Source: Nitrosomonas sp. sh817
GTDB lineage: Bacteria; Pseudomonadota; Gammaproteobacteria; Burkholderiales; Nitrosomonadaceae
Direction of reading: 5' to 3'
Assembly (NCBI RefSeq): GCF_030908545.1
Contig: NZ_CP133083.1
Coordinates: forward strand, 2,551,691 to 2,615,690
Length of the DNA stretch: 64,000 nucleotides
How positions within the stretch are numbered: position 1 is the stretch's first letter; each line of letters begins with the position of its first letter. The position numbers and the translations under genes are program-made. Positions 16,117 through 25,114 of the stretch are shown here, piece after piece. A model generated the notes under the pieces. It saw only the letters and a list, made by a program, of their open reading frames with translations, did not search any database and was not told the origin of the DNA.

Positions 16117-17236
16117 TTGACTCGGCACAATAATACTTGAAATTTATGAATCGCCCCCCATCTTGTTGAAATGGAAAAAGACGACGCAAGATATTCGACG
16201 CTGGAGCAACTGCATGAACGGCGCAAGCAAGTGGTGCGGTTGCATCGCAAGGGCTACGGCGTGATGCAAATTGTTGAGCTCAGTGGGCTTTCGTATCCGA
16301 CAGTTCGGTTTGCGATAGATCGGTATGAAGAAGGCGGATTTTCCGCCCTGAAGCCAGGGATGCGAGGCAAGCGTACTGGTCAAGGGCGGTCACTGACAGA
16401 GGAGCAGGAACAAGCCATCCGCAAGATCATTTGTGACAAGCGTCCGGAGCAACTGAAGATGGAATTTGCGCTGTGGAATCGGGCGGCGGTCATGCAACTG
16501 ATAGAGCGGGAGTACAGCATCAAGCTGTCGGTGCGCGGCGTAGGCAACTATCTGTCACGTTGGGGTTTCACTCCCCAGAAGCCGATCAAGAAGGCCTATG
16601 AGCAGCGGCCTGAAGCCGTACAAGCCTGGCTCAACGAGCAATACCCGGAAATTGAGAAGCGCGCCAAGGCGGAAGGCGGCGAGATTCACTGGGGCGATGA
16701 AACCGCCTTGGTCAATACCGATGTGCGCGGTCGTTGCTATGCTCCGGCAGGCAAGACGCCAGTCACCTACGCGGCTGGTGGTACGCGACAGAAGCTATCG
16801 ATGATTGCCGCAGTGACGAATCAGGGCAAAACACGCTGGATGATTATCGACGAGGCCTTCAACGCCGACAGGCTGATCGAATTCCTCGAAGCGCTGATCA
16901 AGGATGCCGGGAAGAAGGTATTCTTGATTCTCGACAATCTGCGGGTTCATCACAGCAAACAGGTCAAGGCATGGGTCGCTGAACGACAAGACAAAATCGA
17001 GCTGTTCTACCTGCCCAGCTATAGCCCGGAACTGAATCCGGAGGAACGCCTCAATGCCGACCTCAAGCATGCCATCGGGACGAAAGTGCCGGTGCGCACC
17101 AAGGCCAAACTCAAACTCGCTGCCACCGAACACATGGTTAAACTTGAACAATCACCCGAACGGGTCAAAAGCTTCTTTCAAGATCCGAGGGTCAAATATG
17201 CCGCTTGAAACTTCAAACTTCATCTGGCCGGATCAA
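16117..17236 (+). mobile_element. IS630-family element, copy 1
   Basis: 1120 bases flanked on both sides by TA (16115-16116 and 17237-17238), the IS630 target duplication. The imperfect terminal inverted repeats start TTGACTCGGC and end GCCGGATCAA. The copy at 41582-42701 is the same length in opposite orientation and seems to differ by one silent base in the region compared, so one transposed recently. Confidence 0.93.
16171..17208 (+). CDS. IS630-family transposase
   Basis: 345 residues. An N-terminal helix-turn-helix (GYGVMQIVELSGLSYPTVRF) recognises the ends, and the DDE catalytic domain has GDETALVNTDVRG, LILDNLRVHHSK and YSPELNPEERLNADLK, giving the Asp-Asp-Glu triad. It appears intact, with protein sequence identical to the second copy at 41610-42647. 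There is no ribosomal frameshift arrangement. It is transcribed in the same direction as the gene it interrupts. Confidence 0.95.
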   Translation: MEKDDARYSTLEQLHERRKQVVRLHRKGYGVMQIVELSGLSYPTVRFAIDRYEEGGFSALKPGMRGKRTGQGRSLTEEQEQAIRKIICDKRPEQLKMEFALWNRAAVMQLIEREYSIKLSVRGVGNYLSRWGFTPQKPIKKAYEQRPEAVQAWLNEQYPEIEKRAKAEGGEIHWGDETALVNTDVRGRCYAPAGKTPVTYAAGGTRQKLSMIAAVTNQGKTRWMIIDEAFNADRLIEFLEALIKDAGKKVFLILDNLRVHHSKQVKAWVAERQDKIELFYLPSYSPELNPEERLNADLKHAIGTKVPVRTKAKLKLAATEHMVKLEQSPERVKSFFQDPRVKYAA

Positions 17237-17705
17237 TAAAATATCAGCCGGTATTGGATATTTTTACGATCGCCATCGGTTTCGTGCTCAGAGTTTACGC
17301 CGGCGCCACGGCCTTGTCGGTGCCGGTTTCAGACTGGATGTTTATTACCACCCTCAGTTTGGCGCTTTATCTGGCTGCGGTCAAACGCCGCCAAGAATTG
17401 AGCCAGATTGGTGTGAAAAGCCGCAAGGTTCTGGAGAAATACTCGGTATCGCTCGTCGATCGGTATGCCGAGATCTCTGCAACCAGTGCATTGATTTTTT
17501 ATAGCATGTTTGTAATGTCAGCCAAATCCCAACTGGTTATCACTGTACCTTTGGTAATGTTCGGCATGTTCCGCTATTGGTACATCGTCGAAAAATTTGA
17601 AGGTGGTGAATCACCCACTGATGCATTATTGAGTGATTGGCAATTACTGCTGACGGTAGCCCTTTGGGTTGCTGCATGTGGTTGGGTGCTTTGGCCGGTT
17701 CAAGG

Positions 17706-18128
17706 ATGATCATGGATTTCTCTTATGCATTAACCCCCTTTCTCGCTTGGCTAACAGCCGGCGTCATGAAATTTATTATCAACAGTGTCAAGGCAAAACA
17801 ACTGGCATTCGGCCAAATCGGTTATGGCGGCTTGCCAAGTAATCATAGCGCCATTGTCAGCAGCATGGCCGCTCTCATTGCTTTAAAGGAAGGCATCGAT
17901 CACCCCGCTTTTGGCGTAGCTTTAACACTGGCATTCATTGTCATGCTGGACGCCAATAGTCTGCGCCGCCAGGTTGGAAAGCATGCCGCAATTATCAACA
18001 AGCTGGCGATCACCATGCCGGATCGTCCAACCTTGCGAGAGCGCATGGGTCACACCCGCATCGAAATCGCTGCGGGCGTTTTGGTGGGTATTGCGGTAGC
18101 AGCTTTTGTTACCGCCATCCTAAGTTAA
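17706..18128 (+). CDS. DUF212 / divergent PAP2 family membrane phosphatase
   Basis: 140 residues with several hydrophobic helices; GGLPSNHSAIVSSM is the divergent PAP2 active-site block and LDANSLRRQVGKHA is the second conserved block. Its start overlaps the UbiA gene's stop (ATGA), so the two were translationally coupled before IS630 landed upstream. In mycobacteria a PAP2-type phosphatase (Rv3807c) next to the DPPR synthase is thought to remove the 5-phosphate from DPPR. That role is inferred here from position. Confidence 0.8.
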   Translation: MIMDFSYALTPFLAWLTAGVMKFIINSVKAKQLAFGQIGYGGLPSNHSAIVSSMAALIALKEGIDHPAFGVALTLAFIVMLDANSLRRQVGKHAAIINKLAITMPDRPTLRERMGHTRIEIAAGVLVGIAVAAFVTAILS

Positions 18129-18296
18129 TTCGAGGCTGAAGGAAAATCGGCTCTTCACATTTTCGACATCAACTTTCAACACGATTCCTTGTCAGCGAAT
18201 CGATAAGAAAACAAAACATACTGCCAGGAACGGCTCAAATTAAAAGATTCGGCGGCACTTTAACATTGCTTACTCGAAATCCAGGAAACCTACGAA

Positions 18297-19865
18297 ATGA
18301 AATCTGACAAACTTGCATTCCGGTTCTTAATTGCAATCCTCATGTTTGCAATTGCTGGCGCAGCTTCCATGAATATGACGTACTTCTGGTACGATGAGCA
18401 CATGTACATTTCGGCCAGTGTCCTTGTTTCAAAAGGTTATGTACTCTACAAGGACTTTGCATACTTGCAGATGCCTTATCTCCCGTTACTCTATGGAAGT
18501 CTTTTCAAGATTCTCGACATAGAATCGCATTATTTTTTGATAGGCAAGCTAATCAGCCTTTTTTTTCTTGCGCTATCATCCTTATTTTTGTATTTGTTAT
18601 CGCGCCGGATCTTGCATGACGGATTTCTTTCCTTAGGTATCGTTATACTCTTTTTATTAAACTTTAGTATTCTCAGTTCAGCCGCACTGGCAACTAATTT
18701 CATCATGCCAGTGGCGTTTTCGATAATCAGTTTTTACCTATTTTATATTTCGTTTTTCGAGAATCAGATCAAGCTGCTTGGGATCATGTTTGCGGGCATC
18801 TGTCTCGCCCTTGCGATAGGAACAAAACTCACTTTCGCCACACTCACCGCTCCATTCGCACTGATGATTATTTGCTTCATGATAGGGAACAAAAATTCAT
18901 CTAAAGATTACAGAAAAAGTATTTTGTGTATTCTTTTTTATCTAACAGGAATTATCATTGGCTTACTCCCCGTTCTGCTATTCATTTCCGATCTTGAGTC
19001 CTTCATCTTTAACAATCTCGGATTTCATAATTTCAATACCCAATGGCGGCAGATAACTGATTTTGATGGACCAATGTCCTTATATTCAAAACTGCAATTT
19101 GCTTACAGGCACTTGTTCAAAACAGATAATTTGCTTCTTCTGCTGGCTATTTCTCTTGGATTTGGGCTATTGATCAAGAACTTTCAATCATTTAAAGATA
19201 TCTACAAACAACTGCCTGCGGGAACATCGCTAACTTTCTTTCTGGTTCTTATCGCGATTCTAACTGCGTTGACTCCAACACCTACTTGGTCACATTACTA
19301 TTCAATTCCCATAAGTTTTCTATTTATTCTACTCATCTTTTCCTTAGCATCCGATTCTGAAGAAAAATTAAGAATAAATAAGCAACTGATTGTTATATTT
19401 ATATTAGCATCCACTGTTTACAATGGACCAAGCTTATTAACATTCATTTCACGTTCAGCGCATCAAGAATCCTGGGTAGGTCTCAGATTACATACCATCT
19501 CCAAGGAGATGCGGCTTGCGCTTACAGAAAATGACATTTCTACTGATCGCAAGATTGCTTCTTTGTCTCCCATTTATGCCTTGGAATCAAATCTTCCGGT
19601 TTACCCTGAGTTCTCAACCGGTCCGTTTCTTTATAGAATCGGTAATCTCCTCACCGCTGAGCAACGTAAGCACTTTGTTGGAACCTCGACAAATAATCTC
19701 GATGATCTGTTTTCTCAAGCCCCGCCAGCAGCAATTATCATCGGTTCCGGTGAAGACGGAGATTTAACCGATTTAAATAAACCCCTGATCGAATACGCGA
19801 TAGCCAATAACTACAGAAAAATACCGATCACCGGATTCGGCGGCGAATTTTATATCATGCCTTGA
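18297..19865 (+). CDS. GT-C fold polyprenyl-phosphate glycosyltransferase
   Basis: 522 residues with about eleven hydrophobic helices and a periplasmic C-terminal part. The acidic pair in the first external loop (FWYDEHMYISASVLV), then YLQMPYLPLLYG, fit the ArnT/PMT (GT39/GT83) type that takes sugars from lipid carriers. AGGAAAC precedes the ATG. It follows the DPA genes by 170 bases on the same strand as the UbiA/DUF212 pair and is more AT-rich than they are, so it may have been acquired separately. It is a candidate arabinosyl- or pentosyltransferase; acceptor unknown. Confidence 0.75.
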   Translation: MKSDKLAFRFLIAILMFAIAGAASMNMTYFWYDEHMYISASVLVSKGYVLYKDFAYLQMPYLPLLYGSLFKILDIESHYFLIGKLISLFFLALSSLFLYLLSRRILHDGFLSLGIVILFLLNFSILSSAALATNFIMPVAFSIISFYLFYISFFENQIKLLGIMFAGICLALAIGTKLTFATLTAPFALMIICFMIGNKNSSKDYRKSILCILFYLTGIIIGLLPVLLFISDLESFIFNNLGFHNFNTQWRQITDFDGPMSLYSKLQFAYRHLFKTDNLLLLLAISLGFGLLIKNFQSFKDIYKQLPAGTSLTFFLVLIAILTALTPTPTWSHYYSIPISFLFILLIFSLASDSEEKLRINKQLIVIFILASTVYNGPSLLTFISRSAHQESWVGLRLHTISKEMRLALTENDISTDRKIASLSPIYALESNLPVYPEFSTGPFLYRIGNLLTAEQRKHFVGTSTNNLDDLFSQAPPAAIIIGSGEDGDLTDLNKPLIEYAIANNYRKIPITGFGGEFYIMP

Positions 19866-19892
19866 AACCAATTTGACTTATGCATCTGTAAT

Positions 19893-21080
19893 TTAAGAAG
19901 GAGAAGTTTCCAGTAATTGCGGCGCCACATTTTTTCCAGGCGCCAATTTGATGAGATTATCAACTACAACGCGATCACCTGTTTTTAATCCATCCATAAT
20001 GATCCAGTCCTTACCGATCCAATCTCCCGCGATTACCGGTCTCTGTACGATGGTATTTTTCTCATCGATCACATAAACATACCGACCAAAATCAGAAGTC
20101 AATACCGCGACCTGCGGCACCACGAAAACTGTTCTGGATTCCCTCGCAATCACGCGTACCCGTACAAATTGGCCGGGTAGAATGCGCTGATCGGCATTCT
20201 CAAAAGTAGCGCGCAATTGTTGTGTGCCCAGCAAAGGATCAATTTTACTGGCGGCAAAATTAATTTCGCCTTCCTGTTGATATTCCGAACCATCCGGCAA
20301 AATTAAGATAACTTTCTGAACATTATTGGGTTGCAAATGGCCGCCGAATTTCGTTAACTCATTATCCGAGAAACTGAATCGCACCCAGATCGGAGACAGC
20401 TGCGCCAATGTCGTTAACACGCTGCTATTGGCCGACACCAATGCACCTTCCGAGAAAAGCGACCGCCCCGTCACGCCATGGATAGGCGCTTTGACTGTGG
20501 TGTAAGACAAATTGAGCTGCGCTTGCTGAACACGAACTTTTGCCGCTTGCAAGCCAGCTACCGCTATCGCCAAATCCGCCGTTGCCAAATCATAAGCTCG
20601 CTGACTGACAAAGTTCTGCGCCAATAATTGCCGTTGGCGTTGTTCATCGCTTCTCGCTCGCATCACACGCACATCCTGCTCACGGAATTCCGCTTTAGCC
20701 TCAGCCAAAGCATTTTCGAAAGGCTCCGGATCGATCAGATACAATGCTTGACCGGCTTCGACTTCAGTACCTTCCGCGTACAGGCGTTTGAGGACAATCC
20801 CGCTGACTCGAGGACGAATTTCCACTTCTTTCGCGCCCTCCGCTTGTGCGATTGTTTCGAGACTCACCGGTATATCAACCGGTTGTGCTGTGATATAAGT
20901 AACCGATATCGCAGAATCCGGGCGTGCCGATGGCTGACCGGAGTCACTGGCATTGCAAGCGATCAACAAGAAACTGATTAAGCAGCACCCCAAAGAAGTC
21001 AAATAGCGCTTCGGAATTAATTTGGCGATACGTACACATTGCAGGTGAATTCCTGCAATCAAAAGATAATGATTCGTCAC
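19893..21080 (-). CDS. RND efflux periplasmic adaptor lipoprotein (AcrA/MFP family)
   Basis: 395 residues from this start. A lipobox (LIAC) places the acylated Cys near residue 42, so the true start may be further downstream. After it come lipoyl-like half-motifs (RPRVSGIVLKRLYAEG, YTTVKAPIHGVTGRS), a helical hairpin (about 115-190), beta-barrel and membrane-proximal domains. The adaptor bridges an inner-membrane RND pump and an outer-membrane channel. Neither partner is adjacent; the next gene on this strand is more than 3 kb away, so it is an orphan or its pump is elsewhere. Confidence 0.9.
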   Translation of the reverse strand: MTNHYLLIAGIHLQCVRIAKLIPKRYLTSLGCCLISFLLIACNASDSGQPSARPDSAISVTYITAQPVDIPVSLETIAQAEGAKEVEIRPRVSGIVLKRLYAEGTEVEAGQALYLIDPEPFENALAEAKAEFREQDVRVMRARSDEQRQRQLLAQNFVSQRAYDLATADLAIAVAGLQAAKVRVQQAQLNLSYTTVKAPIHGVTGRSLFSEGALVSANSSVLTTLAQLSPIWVRFSFSDNELTKFGGHLQPNNVQKVILILPDGSEYQQEGEINFAASKIDPLLGTQQLRATFENADQRILPGQFVRVRVIARESRTVFVVPQVAVLTSDFGRYVYVIDEKNTIVQRPVIAGDWIGKDWIIMDGLKTGDRVVVDNLIKLAPGKNVAPQLLETSPS

Positions 21081-21391
21081 ACGAAAATTTTCTTCAAGAA
21101 TTTAAAATTAACATCGATTCGATAATGGAAAACCACAAAAGCATAATAGGGTTCTGTATAATAACTGATGACAATAGCGTGATGGATAATGAAGTATTGC
21201 ACATGTGAAGAAAAGATATTCCTCGTAATTCTACCTGCCTGCAAATACACTGCTACACGAATTTTATTCTTTCAGAACTGTCCCAGGCAGTAAATTCCGG
21301 CTATTGGAATTGACAACTAAGTTAAAAATAATTGCACAACCTGATTATTATTTATTTTTTGTGATTAGATTAATTCTAAAGGTGCGTTGAT
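21081..21391. other. Divergent intergenic region between adaptor and multicopper oxidase genes
   Basis: 311 AT-rich bases between oppositely directed genes. It must hold both promoters. A TATAAT-like string occurs near 21158 and TTGCACAACC near 21332 but no clean -35/-10 pair or metal-responsive palindrome could be assigned by eye. Confidence 0.4.
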
Positions 21392-23101
21392 ATGCCTACC
21401 CATATATTTTTTGCCCTATTGACTTCCTTTCTCATGTCAGCGGCAATGACCGCGCAAGCATCGCTGAAGTTGCCCAGCACGGTAAAAGTTGATCGAGCCG
21501 CATTAACCTTCGAAGAACCGTGCGACCCGATTATTTCACCCGCTTGGCGCGAAGCGCAAGAAATCGAAGGTGTGAAAATTGAAGCATCCCCCGGTTGCAG
21601 CCCTGATAATCCCGCGTGGATCGCAGCGGCGGTCAAGGGCACTAATAATATTTCGATGGATACCCTGATGAAAACCGGCTTGTCGCCGGATGCCATCATT
21701 AAAACCGATGATCTGGACGGCGATGGCGATCCTGACCGGATCATTATCAAACTGGAAATTATGGAATTAAACGGCAAATCGCCCGACTTTCCAGGACTGG
21801 TGCCGACATTCGACATCGCACCCGGAATACAACCGGGTGCATGGGTATTCGCTCCGAAAACCAGCGGTATGTCGACCGAGAATTTTGAAAGCGTACGCGC
21901 CAATCCGCTGTTGAGACTGCCATCCCCGGTCATCCGGGTTGAAGTCGGCGATATTGTGCAAATCGTACTGGAAAACACGCATTACTTCCCTCATAGCATT
22001 CATTTGCACGGTGTCGACCATCCATTTTCCCACGGCGAGCATGGCGGCCAAGACGGTGTGCCGCAAACCAGCGAAGTTGAATTGATGCCCGGCGAGCGCC
22101 GGATTTATCAGTTCCAGGCGCGCCAGCCGGGAACCATGTTCTATCACTGCCACGTGCAAACGCATACCCACTTGGCAATGGGGCTGGCCGGTATGATCGT
22201 TATTGAAGAAAACCGGCCGAATAACTGGCTGCAAACTTTGAACATCGGTGCCGGTCATGTGCGCCACCCATCCGTCGCGGTTAAAGAGCAATACGATCAG
22301 GAATACGATCTGCATTATCACGCAATGGATAAAGAACTGGGCGAAATCATCCAGAAATACAACGATCCCCGGCTGATCGCCCGCGATATGAATCAACGCT
22401 ATGACATTACCGACGCCAGTGAAGATTACTATACGCTGAACGGTTTATCGTTCCCTTACACGCTCAGGGAATCGCTGATCATCGTGGAGCAGGATCAAAA
22501 AATCAAGCTGCGGATGTTGAATAGCGGTGGTGAACTGATCGCCGTCCATACCCATGGCCATCATGCCACGATCACGCATTATGACGGCGTGGAACATAAT
22601 CCGATTGCGCAGATCATGCGCGATGTCTTTGACATGGCACCAGCGCAACGCCTCGATCTGAAGCTGGAAACCATTGATGACGGCAAACATAGCTATGGCG
22701 AAGGTGATTGGCTAATTCACGATCACCGTGAAAAAGGCATTACCACCAACGGCATGGCCGAAGGCGGCAGTATGAGTTCGATCGTTTATAAATCCTATTT
22801 GAACGGTAACGGCTTACCCAAAGTCAGTCATTTCGGCATCGACTTAAGCGAATATTTCACCAAGGAATATTATCAAAGACGCTATCCGATCTGGCAGGAC
22901 CTTGACGATTGGGCAAGCCTTGGATCACCGGGTGAACGTGAAGGATTGATGCCTGCGACGCAAACCTCACTGATCTACGCATTGATCGGTTTACTGGCAG
23001 GATTGCTGATCTACCTGATTTTCGCCAAACGGGAACAAATCAAACTAAGCACGGTAGCAGCCGTTTCACGTTTAAGAAGCCCTAAAGGGGGTAATCAATA
23101 A
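21392..23101 (+). CDS. Membrane-anchored two-domain multicopper oxidase
   Basis: 569 residues: signal peptide (about 1-23), an unusual 150-residue N-terminal region with an acidic DDLDGDGDPDR calcium-binding-like loop, two cupredoxin domains and one C-terminal transmembrane helix (about 529-549). Copper ligands visible are HSIHLHG and FYHCHVQTHTHLAMG (Cys-type centre in domain 1), then HTHGHHATI and WLIHDHREKG in domain 2, where the HCH cysteine is replaced (HDH). It probably oxidises Cu(I) or reduces a small substrate in the periplasm. The stop overlaps the next start by one base (TAATG), so it works with the cupredoxin downstream. Confidence 0.85.
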   Translation: MPTHIFFALLTSFLMSAAMTAQASLKLPSTVKVDRAALTFEEPCDPIISPAWREAQEIEGVKIEASPGCSPDNPAWIAAAVKGTNNISMDTLMKTGLSPDAIIKTDDLDGDGDPDRIIIKLEIMELNGKSPDFPGLVPTFDIAPGIQPGAWVFAPKTSGMSTENFESVRANPLLRLPSPVIRVEVGDIVQIVLENTHYFPHSIHLHGVDHPFSHGEHGGQDGVPQTSEVELMPGERRIYQFQARQPGTMFYHCHVQTHTHLAMGLAGMIVIEENRPNNWLQTLNIGAGHVRHPSVAVKEQYDQEYDLHYHAMDKELGEIIQKYNDPRLIARDMNQRYDITDASEDYYTLNGLSFPYTLRESLIIVEQDQKIKLRMLNSGGELIAVHTHGHHATITHYDGVEHNPIAQIMRDVFDMAPAQRLDLKLETIDDGKHSYGEGDWLIHDHREKGITTNGMAEGGSMSSIVYKSYLNGNGLPKVSHFGIDLSEYFTKEYYQRRYPIWQDLDDWASLGSPGEREGLMPATQTSLIYALIGLLAGLLIYLIFAKREQIKLSTVAAVSRLRSPKGGNQ

Positions 23102-24075
23102 TGGTTAAGACAACGACTATCACTTTCTTGCTTGCCGGTTTTTTTGCCTTGAGTGCGAACGTCCATGCACAGCAACCGGCAAAACCCAGCGAGCACGATC
23201 ATGCGCAACATGATCATAGCGATCAAAAAACAACCAAGCAGGATGCGCATGACCACAGCGGTCACGACATGAGCAAGGACAGCGGCGTCGCGGTCGACCA
23301 TTCGAAAATGGATCACAGCGACCATGCGCACGATCATGACGTCGATCACAGCACACACGGCGTGCAAGCAACGGAACACGGCGATATGCAACACCATCAC
23401 CACATGGATCACGACCATATGATGGATCACGAAGGCACGATGATCATGGGGCAAAACCTGGATCAATTACCCAGCAGTTGCCGCAGCATTTCCGAAGAAG
23501 TGGAAATTACCGTCCGGGCCGGCAGAAAATATTCCGCAAAATTTCCCGGAACCGCTTTCGCTTTTGATCAGCAAGAATGGCATGTCAAGCCTTGCGCCAA
23601 AGTCACATTTCATTTCATCAACGAAGATAACATCCGTCATCAATTCATGATGCACGGCTTGCCGAAGTATCTCTATAAATATGGAATGTTCCACCTGGAA
23701 GTAACCGGTCCGAAAACGGTATCCGGCACGATCATTGTTCCCGGCGGAGACGACACCTACCTTGTTCACTGCGATATTTCCCATCACATGGAAAAAGGTA
23801 TGAAAGCACAACTGGTCGTTGGAAAAGGTGGCGCCGATATACCGGGTATCCCTGGATTGACGCATCACAATATCAACGATACTTACGAAGCGGAAAATTT
23901 GCCGAAGCTCTCGGATAAAGCCGATCAAAGCAAAATGGTCAGACAAATCACACAGTTCACTACCGATAATCTGCAAACGTATGGCATGATGCTGGCCGGT
24001 CTGCTGCTGGGATTATTCTGCGTTCCGTTGATCCGTAAAATCCCGTTGCGCCGCAACAAAGAAAATAAATCGTAA
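23101..24075 (+). CDS. His-rich cupredoxin-domain membrane protein
   Basis: 324 residues: signal peptide ending VHAQQ, a region (about 30-115) extremely rich in His, Asp and Met, a cupredoxin domain (about 130-250) and a C-terminal transmembrane helix near 297-313 followed by a basic tail. Likely type 1 copper ligands are His in NIRHQFMMHG and Cys/His/Met in YLVHCDISHHMEKGM. The repeat-like HDH/HSGH clusters would bind copper in bulk. Together with the coupled oxidase upstream this looks like a periplasmic copper-handling or electron-transfer module. A convergent His-rich frame on the other strand is an artefact of this composition. Confidence 0.85.
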   Translation: MVKTTTITFLLAGFFALSANVHAQQPAKPSEHDHAQHDHSDQKTTKQDAHDHSGHDMSKDSGVAVDHSKMDHSDHAHDHDVDHSTHGVQATEHGDMQHHHHMDHDHMMDHEGTMIMGQNLDQLPSSCRSISEEVEITVRAGRKYSAKFPGTAFAFDQQEWHVKPCAKVTFHFINEDNIRHQFMMHGLPKYLYKYGMFHLEVTGPKTVSGTIIVPGGDDTYLVHCDISHHMEKGMKAQLVVGKGGADIPGIPGLTHHNINDTYEAENLPKLSDKADQSKMVRQITQFTTDNLQTYGMMLAGLLLGLFCVPLIRKIPLRRNKENKS

Positions 24076-24098
24076 ACAAAAATTACTGGATTTATTTG

Positions 24099-24140
24099 AA
24101 CAACGGCCGGTTGTAATGTTGCAACCGGCCGTTGTTTTTT
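24099..24140 (+). terminator. Strong terminator after the copper operon
   Basis: CAACGGCCGGTTG and CAACCGGCCGTTG form a perfect 13-pair stem around TAATGTTG, followed by TTTTTT. Confidence 0.9.
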
Positions 24141-24168
24141 GGAGTCATTGAAGATACCAGTACCAAAC

Positions 24169-24203
24169 AAAAAACCTCGCTGCCATAGGCCGCGAGGTTT
24201 TTT
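24169..24203 (-). terminator. Bidirectional terminator after the PEP-CTERM lectin gene
   Basis: AAAAAACCTCGC and GCGAGGTTTTTT pair perfectly around a loop of ten or so bases. The A- and T-runs on both sides make it suitable for both strands; it ends the minus-strand gene at 24227. Confidence 0.85.
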
Positions 24204-24226
24204 AATGACTGGCAACTTAATAAAAA

Positions 24227-24769
24227 TTAACTTTTTCTCATCCGTCGTCCGGCAAAACCGATGATGCTCAAGCCCGCCAGCAACATGGCATAAGTTTCTG
24301 GTTCCGGAACCGGCGCGCTATATTCGACGATATAAGCAATTCCAGCGTCCGGCCGATCGTTCCAAAGTCCGCCGCCCCACGGGTTGTTATAAACCGCAAA
24401 ATCTTCGTTACCGACGTTGTTCGGCTCTCCAGGGCCCCAATTGGTATAAGTCAGCAAATCGCCTGCTTCCGGGCCGCTCGCCCAACGCCATTCGCCCTCC
24501 ACCGCTGCATCGCTGGCGCCCAACCAAGCAGCGCCGCCGCCCGTGAGTCCGTGCACGAAAGCATTTTCATCAGCCGATGTGATAGTAACCAGATGCCCGC
24601 CCAACCCTAAATGCGTGCGCGTCGAAGCTTCTGCCACCGCATCGCCAAAACTAAGCGGTGTTGACACCAATTCGTACCAATGACCGTTTCCAGCCCATTG
24701 CACCGGCGCTGCAACGACACCGGTCGCCGAAAGTAATCCCAATGACAAAATAACTGTTTTTAGTTTCAT
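24227..24769 (-). CDS. PEP-CTERM protein with C-type lectin-like domain
   Basis: 180 residues: signal peptide (MKLKTVILSLGLLSATG), then a C-type lectin fold with WLGASDAAVEGEWRWASG and NWGPGEPNNVGNEDFAVY and a late WNDRP, and a C-terminal VPEPETYAMLLAGL helix with an RRMRKS tail. The PEP-CTERM tail is the exosortase sorting signal for export to the surface or exopolysaccharide matrix. The lectin fold suggests carbohydrate binding. Its signal peptide and upstream DNA are nearly the same as those of the PEP-CTERM gene at 25777-26508, though the mature parts are unrelated. Confidence 0.92.
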   Translation of the reverse strand: MKLKTVILSLGLLSATGVVAAPVQWAGNGHWYELVSTPLSFGDAVAEASTRTHLGLGGHLVTITSADENAFVHGLTGGGAAWLGASDAAVEGEWRWASGPEAGDLLTYTNWGPGEPNNVGNEDFAVYNNPWGGGLWNDRPDAGIAYIVEYSAPVPEPETYAMLLAGLSIIGFAGRRMRKS

Positions 24770-25100
24770 TTTAACTCCCGATTTCTTAAATCATGATTCA
24801 TCAGATCAATTGCAGATCCATCAATATTTCATTGATCTCAAAGCAAAGCCCACTCACTCAAAATCTCGTTAATATTCGAAGAATCTCTTCGTCTTATTGA
24901 TATTGATAACTCACACCTATGGAAAAATAAGCTTTTCTCCATATAACCAGAAGTTTAACTTTTAACCAATCATCCTGGCTATCCATTTGTCCTAAGAAAA
25001 TACTAACTTTGTCCTATTTTTAAAATTAATTTTTCAGCTTGGAAGACGAATATGCTGAAATATTATTCAGGTCAATCAATCGACTGATCCGATTTCCTTA
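24770..25100 (-). promoter_or_regulatory. Conserved upstream module of PEP-CTERM gene 1
   Basis: This upstream stretch aligns by eye with 26509-26850, in front of the other PEP-CTERM gene. Best conserved on the minus strand are two TAGGACAAA-like direct repeats about 20 bases apart around TTAGTATTTT, a GATAGCCAG block, and a distal GGATCAG/TTGATTGA block. The conservation outside coding DNA suggests a shared regulator-binding site or a duplicated promoter. No clean sigma-54 promoter was found. Confidence 0.5.
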
Positions 25101-25114
25101 AAGCGATTCGACAA

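Larger units (their letters stand above)
15703..17709 (+). pseudogene. UbiA-family DPPR synthase gene interrupted by IS630
   Basis: Bases 15703-16116 and 17239-17709 together encode 294 residues once the IS and one TA are removed; the junction reads AYTFILKYQPVLDIF, a seamless fit. The N-terminal half has MRPKQWIKN and the prenyl-diphosphate motif NDIHDIEHDRRHP; the C-terminal half has FVLRVYAGA. This is the 5-phosphoribose-1-diphosphate:polyprenyl-phosphate phosphoribosyltransferase type (Rv3806c-like), first step of DPA synthesis. The insertion should abolish it unless the protein can act as two fragments. The start at 15703 (MNDTKQTY) is preferred over 15643; neither has a strong ribosome site. 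Confidence 0.85.

Noticed and set aside
23095-23466. Minus-strand 123-codon frame rich in His, Val and Met
   Set aside because: It is the complement of the His/Asp-codon-rich cupredoxin gene; the pattern comes from CAT/GAT codons, with no ribosome site.
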